Positions 7,357 through 15,171 of a stretch of 64,000 nt of DNA are shown one piece after another. Positions within the stretch are counted from its first letter, which is position 1, and the number at the start of each line of letters is the position of its first letter. Source of the DNA: Dongia_B sp035539075 (GTDB taxonomy: Bacteria > Pseudomonadota > Alphaproteobacteria > Dongiales > Dongiaceae); NCBI GenBank assembly GCA_035539075.1, contig DATLJB010000099.1:27852-91851 (forward strand), given 5' to 3'. The notes beneath the pieces were generated by a model. That model searched no databases, was not told the origin of the DNA, and was given only the letters and a program-made list of their open reading frames with translations. The position numbers were made by a program, and so were the translations under genes.

Positions 7357-10263
7357 TCAGAAGGCCAGCCGCTTGCGCCAGAGCGCCTTCAACAGTTCCA
7401 GCAGGGCGAAGACGGCGAGGCCGGCGCCGATGGTGAGGGCGAGATCGTCGGCATGCAGCGGCCCGAAGCGGAAGAGATCGCGCGCGGCCGGCCAGCCCAG
7501 GGTCAGGCCCAGCATGGCGGCGACGGCAAGCAGGACGAGGCCCAGCGCCGGATTGGGCCGGCGCAAAGCGGTCAGCATGGAGGCGCTGAAGGAACGGTTG
7601 ACCAGGATCAGGCCGACGATCGACAGCACCAGGCTGAAGAAGGTGAGGGCGCGCACTTCCGTCTCCGGCATGCCGGGGATCGGAGACGAGGCCGGCGCGG
7701 TGGCCATATCGAGCGCGGCGCCGCTGAAAAGGCCGCTGAAATAGCCGAGGCCCATGAGATAGATGGCGGCGACCAGGGCGAGAACGACGACGCCCTGCAG
7801 TAGGCTCCAGGCGGTCAGGGCGCGGGTGAAGAGGGGCTGCGACGGCGGGCGCGGCGGGCGGCGCATGACGTTGCGCTCCTCCACCTCCGCCTCGAAGACC
7901 AGCGAGCAGACGGGGTCGATCACCATTTCCAGGAAGGCGATATGGACCGGGCCGAAAATCAGCGGCAGGCCGAAGAGCAGGGGCAGCAGCGCCAGCCCGG
8001 CGATCGGCACATGCACCGCGAGGATGAAGCCGATCGCCTTCCTGAGATTGTCATAGATCCGCCGGCCGAGCCGTACCGCCGCCACCACCGAGCCGAAATC
8101 GTCATCCAGCAGCACGATCGACGAAGCCTCGCGCGCTACATCGGTGCCGCGCGCCCCCATGGCGATGCCGATATGCGCCGCCTTCAGCGAGGGCGCGTCG
8201 TTGACGCCGTCGCCGGTCATCGCCACCACCTCGCCATTGGCCTTCAGCGCCTCGACGATGCGCAGCTTCTGCTCCGGCATGATACGGGCGCAGATCGATA
8301 TGTGGCGCAGGCGGCGGGCGAGATCGGTGTCGTTGAGGCGCGCCAGTTCCTCGCCGCTCAGGATATCCGGGTCGCCACCCACGTTGCTCCCCGCATCGCC
8401 ATCGACGATGATGCCGGCCTGGCGGGCGATGGCATGGGCGGTGGCGGGATAATCGCCGGTGATCATGATCACCCTGATGCCGGCGGAGCGGCACTCGGCG
8501 ACCGCGGCGGGCACGCTGGCGCGCAGCGGATCGGTGAGGCCGACGAGGCCGAGGAAGCTGTAGTCGAAATCGCGCTGCGACGGGGGATAGGAGATGGCTT
8601 CGCCGTCGCCGGCAGGATCGGTGACGGCGAAGCTGGCGCGAGCGACGCCGAGCACGCGCATGCCGCCGGCCGCCATCGCGTTCACCGCCTGGGTCATCGC
8701 GGCGCGCGCCTCGGGGGCGAGGCGGCACAGATCGGCGATCGCCTCCGGCGCACCCTTGGCGGCCACCACGAGGTCGGCCAGCGCATCCGCTTCCTGTCCC
8801 GCGCCGGTTGCAGCATCGGGGCGCTGCCAGAGATGCGCCATGGCGAGAAGATCGGGCCGCAGGGCATAGGCATGGCGGAGCTGCCAGTCGGCGCCGTGCA
8901 GATGCTCCGTCTCGGCGAGGAAGCTACGGCCGAGATCGTGAAACGCCTTCTCCATCGGATCGAAGGGATCGCGCGCACTGGCGAGGATGCCGAACTCCAC
9001 CAGGGCATGACATTCCTCCGGCAAGGCGCCGGCCGCCGCCGCCGCGTCGCGGCGCAGGGTCTTGCCGAAGCCGCTGCCGATCGCCGGCCGCAATTCGGCG
9101 ATGGTCATGCGGTTCTCAGTCAGGGTTCCGGTCTTGTCGGTGCAGAGCACCGTCGCCGAGCCCAGGGTCTCGATGGCGGCGGCGCGGCGCGTCAGCACGC
9201 GGGCGCGCGAGATGCGCCACGCGCCCATCGCCATAAAGACGGTGAGGACGACGGGAAATTCCTCGGGCAGCATCGACATGCCGATGGTGATGCCGGCCAG
9301 GATGGCATCGAGCCAGCCGCCGCGCAGCAGGCCGAAGAGCAGCACGGCGAGCAGGCTGACGGCGAGGCCGAAGACGGCGAAGACGCGCACCAGGCGCTGG
9401 GTCTGCTGCTGCAGGCGCGGCGGCTCGGTCTCCAGCCGGCCGAGGCTCTCGCCGATCTTGCCGATTTCGCTGCGCGAGCCGGTCGCCCTCACCTCGGCGA
9501 TGCCGCTGCCGCGCACCACCAGCGAGCCGGAATAGACCGTCGGCAGGTCGTCGCCGCCCGGCCGCAGCGCGGGATCAGGCTGCGTGCGGTCGGCCTGCAT
9601 GGAGTCAGGCTGCGCGGATTGGGAATGCGTGGGATCGGAATGCGCGGATTCGGGATGCACTGGCCCGCGCCCGTCGCGCAGGGCGGCGGATTGAGCGAGG
9701 GCGGCGGCCGCATGCTTGCGCACCGGCACGGATTCGCCGGTCAGCAACGATTCATCGGCCTGCAGGTCCTGCGCCTCGATGAGCAGCGCATCGGCCGGCA
9801 CGCGGTCTCCCTCCGAGAGCACGATGAGATCGCCGCGCACCACCTCGCGCCCGGCGATGCGCGCGCGTTGCCCGTCGCGGATGACCAGGGCGCGCGGGCT
9901 GGTGAGATCGCGCAGGGCTTCCAGCACGCGTTCGGTGCGCGTCTCCTGCACCACCGTCACCACCACGGAGAACGTGGCGAAGCCGAGCAGGATGAGCGCC
10001 TCGTCCAGGCTGCCGAGCAGCATATAGATGCCGCCGCCTGCCAGCAGCAGCGCCAGCATCGGCTCGCGCAGCACCTCGCCGATGATGCGCAGCGGCGTGC
10101 GGCGGTCGGGCTGCGGCAATTCGTTGTAGCCGTCGCGCTTCAGCCGCGCGGCGGCCTCCACCGCGCTCAGACCCTGGCGACCGGGCAGGTCGGCGGAGGG
10201 CGCAAGCGACGTGCCCGCGGGACCGAGGTCGAGGGGGCCGGGATCGAGGGAGGCGGCGGGCAT
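7357..10263 (-). CDS. cation-translocating P-type ATPase (P2-like)
   Basis: The protein has 968 residues and an intact P-type ATPase layout: an N-terminal cation-ATPase domain (GLSAVEAAARLKRDGYNELP), TGES in the actuator domain at 175-178, M4 motif MLPEEFPVVL, phosphorylation site DKTGT at D376, hinge GDGVNDAPSLKAAHIG, and a four-to-six-helix C-terminal membrane block. It resembles calcium/cation P2 pumps found widely in proteobacteria; the transported ion is not evident. Residues about 203-238 (HPESAHSDPTHSQSAQPDSM...) are a low-complexity insertion in the actuator domain, encoded by imperfect repeats at about 9560-9665. The gene is flanked on both sides by arrays of the same palindromic repeat. 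The 812-aa frame opposite is a shadow. Confidence 0.93.
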   Translation of the reverse strand: MPAASLDPGPLDLGPAGTSLAPSADLPGRQGLSAVEAAARLKRDGYNELPQPDRRTPLRIIGEVLREPMLALLLAGGGIYMLLGSLDEALILLGFATFSVVVTVVQETRTERVLEALRDLTSPRALVIRDGQRARIAGREVVRGDLIVLSEGDRVPADALLIEAQDLQADESLLTGESVPVRKHAAAALAQSAALRDGRGPVHPESAHSDPTHSQSAQPDSMQADRTQPDPALRPGGDDLPTVYSGSLVVRGSGIAEVRATGSRSEIGKIGESLGRLETEPPRLQQQTQRLVRVFAVFGLAVSLLAVLLFGLLRGGWLDAILAGITIGMSMLPEEFPVVLTVFMAMGAWRISRARVLTRRAAAIETLGSATVLCTDKTGTLTENRMTIAELRPAIGSGFGKTLRRDAAAAAGALPEECHALVEFGILASARDPFDPMEKAFHDLGRSFLAETEHLHGADWQLRHAYALRPDLLAMAHLWQRPDAATGAGQEADALADLVVAAKGAPEAIADLCRLAPEARAAMTQAVNAMAAGGMRVLGVARASFAVTDPAGDGEAISYPPSQRDFDYSFLGLVGLTDPLRASVPAAVAECRSAGIRVIMITGDYPATAHAIARQAGIIVDGDAGSNVGGDPDILSGEELARLNDTDLARRLRHISICARIMPEQKLRIVEALKANGEVVAMTGDGVNDAPSLKAAHIGIAMGARGTDVAREASSIVLLDDDFGSVVAAVRLGRRIYDNLRKAIGFILAVHVPIAGLALLPLLFGLPLIFGPVHIAFLEMVIDPVCSLVFEAEVEERNVMRRPPRPPSQPLFTRALTAWSLLQGVVVLALVAAIYLMGLGYFSGLFSGAALDMATAPASSPIPGMPETEVRALTFFSLVLSIVGLILVNRSFSASMLTALRRPNPALGLVLLAVAAMLGLTLGWPAARDLFRFGPLHADDLALTIGAGLAVFALLELLKALWRKRLAF

Positions 10264-10362
10264 GGCAACCTTGCGTCAGCGGCGATAGCGGACTGTAGCG
10301 CGGAACAGCGTCGAGGCAAAAGCGCTGCATTGCCGTGGCGGCGCTGGCAGGCCACTTTTATC

Positions 10363-10857
10363 TGTCATGCCCGGACTTGATCCGGGCATCCATGGCGGCA
10401 GCGGCGCGCTGCCTCCGCGATGGACCCTCGGGTCGAGCCCGAGGGTGACAACAGGGTTGGCGGAAAATGGGGTGTGTCAGCGCGTGGTGATGGCGGTGCA
10501 GGCGGGGGAGAGCGCCCATGGGAGGTATCGGCGGCGCGGGCATCAGCGTTCGGATGGTCTCACCTCCTGTCATGCCCGGACTTGATCCGGGCATCCATGG
10601 CGGCGGCGGCGCGCTGCCTCCGCGATGGACCCTCGGGTCAAGCCCGAGGGTGACAACTAAGTGGGCGAGAATGGGCTAGTTACAGCGCGCGGTGATGGGG
10701 GTGCAGGAGGGGGATCGGCCGTGGGAAGATCGATGCAGTGGGCATCGACTTCGGTTGACCTCGCTTTCCTGTCATGCCCGGACTTGATCCGGGCATCCAT
10801 GGCGGCGGCGGCGCGCTGCCTCCACCATGGACCCTCGGGTCGAGCCCGAGGGTGACA
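10363..10857. repeat. array C: three composite palindromic units, period about 203 bp
   Basis: Modules lie at 10363-10450, 10568-10655 and 10770-10857, in the same orientation and with the same two palindromes as array B on the other side of the ATPase gene. The spacers are related to those of array B (GCGCGTGGTGATGGCGGTGCAGG) but shorter. From 10858 to 11067 I see no convincing gene. Confidence 0.92.
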
Positions 10858-11067
10858 ACAGGGTTGGCGGCAATGGGGTGTGTCAGCGCGTGGTGATGCG
10901 GCGCAAGGCACGAGGAGCGGCCGCGCAGGACATCGGCGTAGCACCCTCGTGGGATGCGGTGCCGGGTCATGCGCGGCCGGAGCGAGACAGGGAACTCGCT
11001 CTGCTGTGGAACTCTTCGGCGCAAGCCTGCGGATTCTGCGTCTCGGCCGATGTTCAGCCGCCGCCCT

Positions 11068-11283
11068 TCACCCGCTGGCGACATCGATGCCGGCCGGATA
11101 GAAGCGGACCGGCTTGACGCAGGCATGCATTGCCCGATCGCCGCGCGCCGGCAGCTCCGTCACCGCAGCGGTGTCCGCTATCCGGTCGCGCGGCGCATTA
11201 CGCTTGCGGCGGGGCGCAATCATCAGCACTTCCGCAAGCGATGCACTGTTCATCCAGAGATTGGCGGCCGATATCCGGGTCAT
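11068..11283 (-). CDS. possible small protein translationally coupled to DUF1127
   Basis: An ATG at 11283 overlaps the TGA of the upstream DUF1127 frame in an ATGA arrangement, opening a 71-codon frame that starts MTRISAANLWMNSASLAEVL. The middle is basic (APRRKRNAPRDR). The product matches no family I know. The overlap is the only positive evidence; in GC-rich DNA it could arise by chance. Confidence 0.35.
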   Translation of the reverse strand: MTRISAANLWMNSASLAEVLMIAPRRKRNAPRDRIADTAAVTELPARGDRAMHACVKPVRFYPAGIDVASG

Positions 11284-11567
11284 CGAGGCACCGGCCCGTG
11301 GCCTTGCGGCTGGTGCAGGGCGGGCCGGCGCAGCATGGGTTGGCCCATGGCCATGGCGCGGCCCGGCAGGAAGGGGGCGTCTTCCGAGGCAAAACCCTGC
11401 TGCAACAGCAGCACGTCGCGCCGCGTCAACCCGATATCCTTGAGCAGCCGATCGTCGAGATGGCGCAGGGCGGAAACCTGGCGGCGGCGGGAACGCGCCG
11501 ACAGGGTGAGATCGAGCAGGAACTGCGCCAAGAGGGCGATGGGATTGGTTCTCCAGAAAATGCTCAT
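11280..11567 (-). CDS. DUF1127 domain protein
   Basis: The protein has 95 residues starting MSIFWRTNPIALLAQF. The signature VSALRHLDDRLLKDIGLTRR is the DUF1127 motif (RLDDRLLkDIGLtR). DUF1127 proteins are small, basic and abundant in alphaproteobacteria. Some have been linked to RNA binding and phosphate or carbon metabolism, but the role of this one is unknown. The C-terminal part after the motif is longer than in the 45-50 residue minimal members. A purine-rich GGCGGAAGC precedes the chosen start; a longer frame from 11612 lacks support. Confidence 0.8.
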   Translation of the reverse strand: MSIFWRTNPIALLAQFLLDLTLSARSRRRQVSALRHLDDRLLKDIGLTRRDVLLLQQGFASEDAPFLPGRAMAMGQPMLRRPALHQPQGHGPVPR

Positions 11568-11955
11568 GATGCTTCCGCCTGGCGGCACCCCAACGCGTGA
11601 CGACCGGATCATCGCATGACGCCGGTTCCAAAGCTGTGACCGATGTCATGTCCGCTCCCCCTCATGGGCCGCGCGCCGCGACCGCGGAGGTCGGGCAGGC
11701 ACAGGCCGGGAGCGTGAACGACGGGATTGTCGTTACCGGTTCGATTGGCACAGCACTTATCGTTCGACGCCACCGGTTGCGGTGCCCACCGTGCGGTATG
11801 CGTCGTGCGATATTGCCTTGTCGAGATCGCCGCTCTTCCACCCGGAACCGATCAGCCGGTTCCATGAGCACAACTATGCCGTTTCTATTGCTATCAGGGA
11901 AGATTTGCCTTTTGATGCGATGTATAAGCAAAACTTTGAGATGGATTCCGGACCC

Positions 11956-12960
11956 ATGCGCGGACTCAATCTGGACCAGTTGGCGGCCTTCACCCAGGTG
12001 ATCGAGCATGGCAGCTTCTCCGCCGCCGCCAGCCGCCTCAACCTGACCCAGCCTGCCGTCAGCCAGCAGGTGCGGCAGTTGGAGGAGAAGCTCGGCCTGC
12101 GGCTGCTGGAACGGGTGGGGCGGCGCGCGACGCCAACCGAGGCCGGCACTGCGCTGCTGATCCATGCCCGCAACATCGATGCGGCGGTGACGGCCGCACT
12201 CGACGCCATGGCGCAGCAGGCGAGCGGCGCGCTCGGCCGGGTGCGGCTCGGCACCGGCAGCACTGCACTTCTTTATATGCTGCCGCCGATCCTGCGCGAC
12301 CTCAAACAGCGTTTCCCGACCCTGGAGATCAGCGTCAATACCGGCAACACCGTCGACACGCTGAAGGCCCTGGCGGAGAACAGCCTCGATCTCGGCCTGG
12401 TGGTGGTGCCGGTCACCGGCCGCAGCTTCTCGGTGACGCCGGTCGCGGATGACGAATTCGTCGCCATCGAGGCGGCGGACGCCAATCTGCTGCCCGCCCG
12501 GGTGACGCCGGCGGCGCTCGCCAAATTGCCGATGCTGCTGGATGAGCCGAACAGCCAGTCGCACCGGGTGATCTCCGACTGGTTCCGCCGCCACGGCCAG
12601 ACGCCGAAGCCGGTGATGCAATTGGGCAGCGTCGAGACCATCAAGGAACTGGTCGGCGCCGGATTGGGCTGCGCCGTGGTGCCGCGCATCGCCGTCCCGG
12701 GGAAGAGCGGCGAGGGGCGGGGTGGCGACGGCCGGGGTAATGATGGACGCGCTAATGAAGGACGCGCTAACGAAGGACGGGGCGGCCGGTCGAGCCTGGC
12801 CGCCGGCGACGGCAGGCCGCTCTTGCGCTGGCAATCGCTGAGCCCGCGCCTCTATCGCCGCATCGCCTTGGTCATGCGCCGCGACAAGGTCATGCATCGC
12901 GGCTTGCGCGAGGTTTATAACGCCCTGCTGCAATTGAAGAAGCAGCGGCGGGTCGGTTGA
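11956..12960 (+). CDS. LysR-family regulator with a low-complexity insertion
   Basis: The protein has about 334 residues from MRGLNLDQLAAFTQVIE; an ATG at 11941 would add five. The HTH (AAASRLNLTQPAVSQQVRQLE) and effector-binding domain (GRVRLGTGSTALLYMLPPIL, LGLVVVPVTG, LVGAGLGCAVVPRIAV) are intact. Directly after PRIAV comes a Gly/Arg/Asn-rich insert (GEGRGGDGRGNDGRANEGRA...) of about 35 residues, encoded by imperfect repeats near 12710-12795. It lies where the second lobe normally continues. The domain resumes with LSPRLYRRIALVMRRDK. Regulated genes are unknown; the NUDIX gene follows at 13035. Confidence 0.88.
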   Translation: MRGLNLDQLAAFTQVIEHGSFSAAASRLNLTQPAVSQQVRQLEEKLGLRLLERVGRRATPTEAGTALLIHARNIDAAVTAALDAMAQQASGALGRVRLGTGSTALLYMLPPILRDLKQRFPTLEISVNTGNTVDTLKALAENSLDLGLVVVPVTGRSFSVTPVADDEFVAIEAADANLLPARVTPAALAKLPMLLDEPNSQSHRVISDWFRRHGQTPKPVMQLGSVETIKELVGAGLGCAVVPRIAVPGKSGEGRGGDGRGNDGRANEGRANEGRGGRSSLAAGDGRPLLRWQSLSPRLYRRIALVMRRDKVMHRGLREVYNALLQLKKQRRVG

Positions 12961-13034
12961 ACCAACGGCGCCGTCATCCGTTATGGCGGGGCAGGCGGCA
13001 AGCGGGCTGGAACAGGCGGCAGAGACAAGCGGGC

Positions 13035-13697
13035 ATGCAGAGCATCAAGACGAGTGAGCCGGATGATCCGGCGGATCGCGCCGCCCCGGCGGCGGAGGCG
13101 CGTCCGACCCTGACGGCGGAAGCCGGTGCGATCCGTGCGGCGAAAGCCGATCACGGTACGATCGCGCCTGCGGGGATGCCGGCCGGCCGCAACTGGCGCC
13201 ATCGGCTGCTGGCGGCGATCTATCCGCCGGCCATGTGGATGCGCAACCGTTTGCGCCATCGGCTCGGCCAGCAATCGATCGGTGTCTGCGGGCTGATCGT
13301 CCGGACGGCGGCGGCCGGCGCCGGCAGCGAGGTGCTGCTGGTGCGCCACAGCTACCGGCCCGGCTGGTTCCTGCCCGGCGGCGGGCTGAAGCGCGGCGAG
13401 GCGCCGCTGGCCGGGCTTGCCCGTGAATTGCTGGAAGAAACGGGCCTGACCCTGACCGCGCCGCCGCGTTTGCAGCAGATTTATCGCCAGGACTGGTTCG
13501 GCATGGTGGATTATCCGATCCTCTTCGTGGTGGACGGCGATAGCGGCATCGCCGGCACGGCGCAGGTGATGGACTGGCTGGAGATCGTCGAGATCGGCTG
13601 GTTCGCGACCGATGACCTGCCGCAGGAGACGCATGTCTCGGTGCGCCTGCGCCTGGCGGAATGGCGGGGCGAGCAGCCGGTCAGCGATATCTGGTAA
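13035..13697 (+). CDS. NUDIX hydrolase
   Basis: The protein has 220 residues. It contains a perfect NUDIX box, GX5EX7REUXEEXGU, spanning GGLKRGEAPLAG then LARELLEETGL. The first 75 residues are Ala-rich with a basic, partly hydrophobic stretch (RLLAAIYPPAMWMRNRLRHRL) that may touch the membrane. The catalytic domain begins at IGVCGLIVRT. The substrate, a nucleoside diphosphate linked to some group X, is not predictable. The start was placed at the first ATG; a TTG overlapping the previous stop would extend it by 26 residues. It follows the LysR gene closely and may be co-transcribed. Confidence 0.85.
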   Translation: MQSIKTSEPDDPADRAAPAAEARPTLTAEAGAIRAAKADHGTIAPAGMPAGRNWRHRLLAAIYPPAMWMRNRLRHRLGQQSIGVCGLIVRTAAAGAGSEVLLVRHSYRPGWFLPGGGLKRGEAPLAGLARELLEETGLTLTAPPRLQQIYRQDWFGMVDYPILFVVDGDSGIAGTAQVMDWLEIVEIGWFATDDLPQETHVSVRLRLAEWRGEQPVSDIW

Positions 13698-13761
13698 GGC
13701 AGCCGTCGCAAGTCGCAGCTGGCACCTGTTTCTTGTCACCCTCTCTTGTCGCCCCAACCGG

Positions 13762-14625
13762 ATTGTCACCCTCGGGCTCGACCCGAGGGTCCACGGCGGC
13801 GGCAGCGCGCGATTGTCGCCATGGATGCCCGGGTCAAGCCCGGGCATGACAGATGGGACGGGGCGGCGGTGCGCATGGCCGGCGGGGTGGCGCCGTAAGT
13901 CGCAGCCGGCACCTGTCTCTTGTCTCGCCCGTTGTCAGTTCTGCCCCGCGTCGCCGGTTCTGTTGCCATCAAATCCGCTGCGCGCCACCGCTCTGTCGCC
14001 CCAACCGGATTGTCACCCTCGGGCTCGACCCGAGGGTCCATGGTGGCGGCAGCGAGGGGTGGCCGCCATGGATGCCCGGGTCAAGCCCGGGCATGACAGA
14101 TGGGACGGGCCGGCGGCGCGCATGGCCGGCGGGGCGTATGGCCGGCGGGGTGGCGCCGTAAGTCGCAGCCGGCTCCTGTCTCTTGTCTCCCCCGTTGTCA
14201 GTTCTGCTCCGCGTCACGAGTTCTGTTGTCATCAAATCTGCTCCGCGCCACCAGCTCTGTCGCCCAACCGGATTGTCACCCTCGGGCTCGACCCGAGGGT
14301 CCATGGCGGCGGCGGCGAGGGGTGGCTGCCATGGATGCCCGGGTCAAGCCCGGGCATGACAGAAGGGACGGGGTGGCGGCGCGCATCGTCGGCGGCGCGC
14401 ATGGCCGGCGGCGTGGCGCCGTAAGTCGCAGCCGGCACCTGTCTCTTGTCTCCTCCGTTGTCAGTTCTGCTCCGCGTCGCCGGTTCTGTTGTCATCAAAT
14501 CTGCTCCGCGCCACCAGCTCTGTCGCCCCAACCGGATTGTCACCCTCGGGCGCGACCCGAGGGTCCATGGTGGCGGCAGCGAGGGGTGGCCACCATGGAT
14601 GCCCGGGTCAAGCCCGGGCATGACA
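13762..14625. repeat. array D: four composite palindromic units, period about 247-264 bp, opposite orientation
   Basis: Modules lie at 13762-13851, 14009-14098, 14272-14361 and 14536-14625. Each reads ATTGTCACCCTCGGGCTCGA..., then GGATGCCCGGGTCAAGCCCGGGCATGACA, the reverse order of arrays B and C. The second palindrome is GCCCGGGTCAAGCCCGGGC, not GCCCGGATCAAGTCCGGGC. Spacers share GTCGCAGCCGGCACCTGTCTCTTGTC and GTTGTCATCAAATCTGCTCC, unique to this array. Confidence 0.93.
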
Positions 14626-14662
14626 GATGGGACGGGGCGGCGGTGCGCATGGCCGGCAGGTG

Positions 14663-14778
14663 GCAGGGCAGGCTCATGCCAGGACAGGCTCGTGGCAGGA
14701 GGACAGGCGCATGCTAGGACAGGCGCATGCTAGGACAGGCTCGTCCTAGGACAGGCTCGTGCCATGACAGGCGCGTGT
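14663..14778. repeat. short tandem repeat, AGGACAGGC(G/T)C(A/G)TGC unit
   Basis: About seven imperfect copies of a 15-17 bp unit, for example TAGGACAGGCGCATGC and TAGGACAGGCTCGTCC, adjoin array D. They are not coding. From 14779 to 15171 I see no other feature apart from weak in-frame extension of the MscS gene. Confidence 0.8.
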
Positions 14779-15171
14779 CGTCGCTCGACATTGGCGCGCG
14801 GCATCGGCGGGTGGCAGCGGGCGACATCCGGCACGTGATGGTGCCAACCCGGTTTCGATGCGCGCGGCATGGCTGTGGCGGCATCACTGAAACGTGATGG
14901 CGGCAGGGATCATTCTCCGGCCGGAAAGGTTAAGCCCGTTCCCGCCGCCGCCAGGGCTTGCGGCCGGCGGTTTCGGGTTGCCGCCGCCTTTACGGGCGCG
15001 GTTTCCATGTTTCAATTCAAAGCCCGGTTCCGGCCCGATCCGGCGGCCTTTTCCGTAGCGATGGGGCGGTCTGGGCGCATCCGCCGTCGAGCCGGCTGGA
15101 CTGTTGCGGGCGGCTGGGCTATCGCCTTGGGGCGCGCGGCCGTCGTCGCGATCGATCGTTACCGGAACTGG

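Noticed and set aside
7942..10380. 812-codon open frame opposite the P-type ATPase
   Set aside because: Composition-driven shadow; the minus-strand frame has all P-type ATPase motifs.
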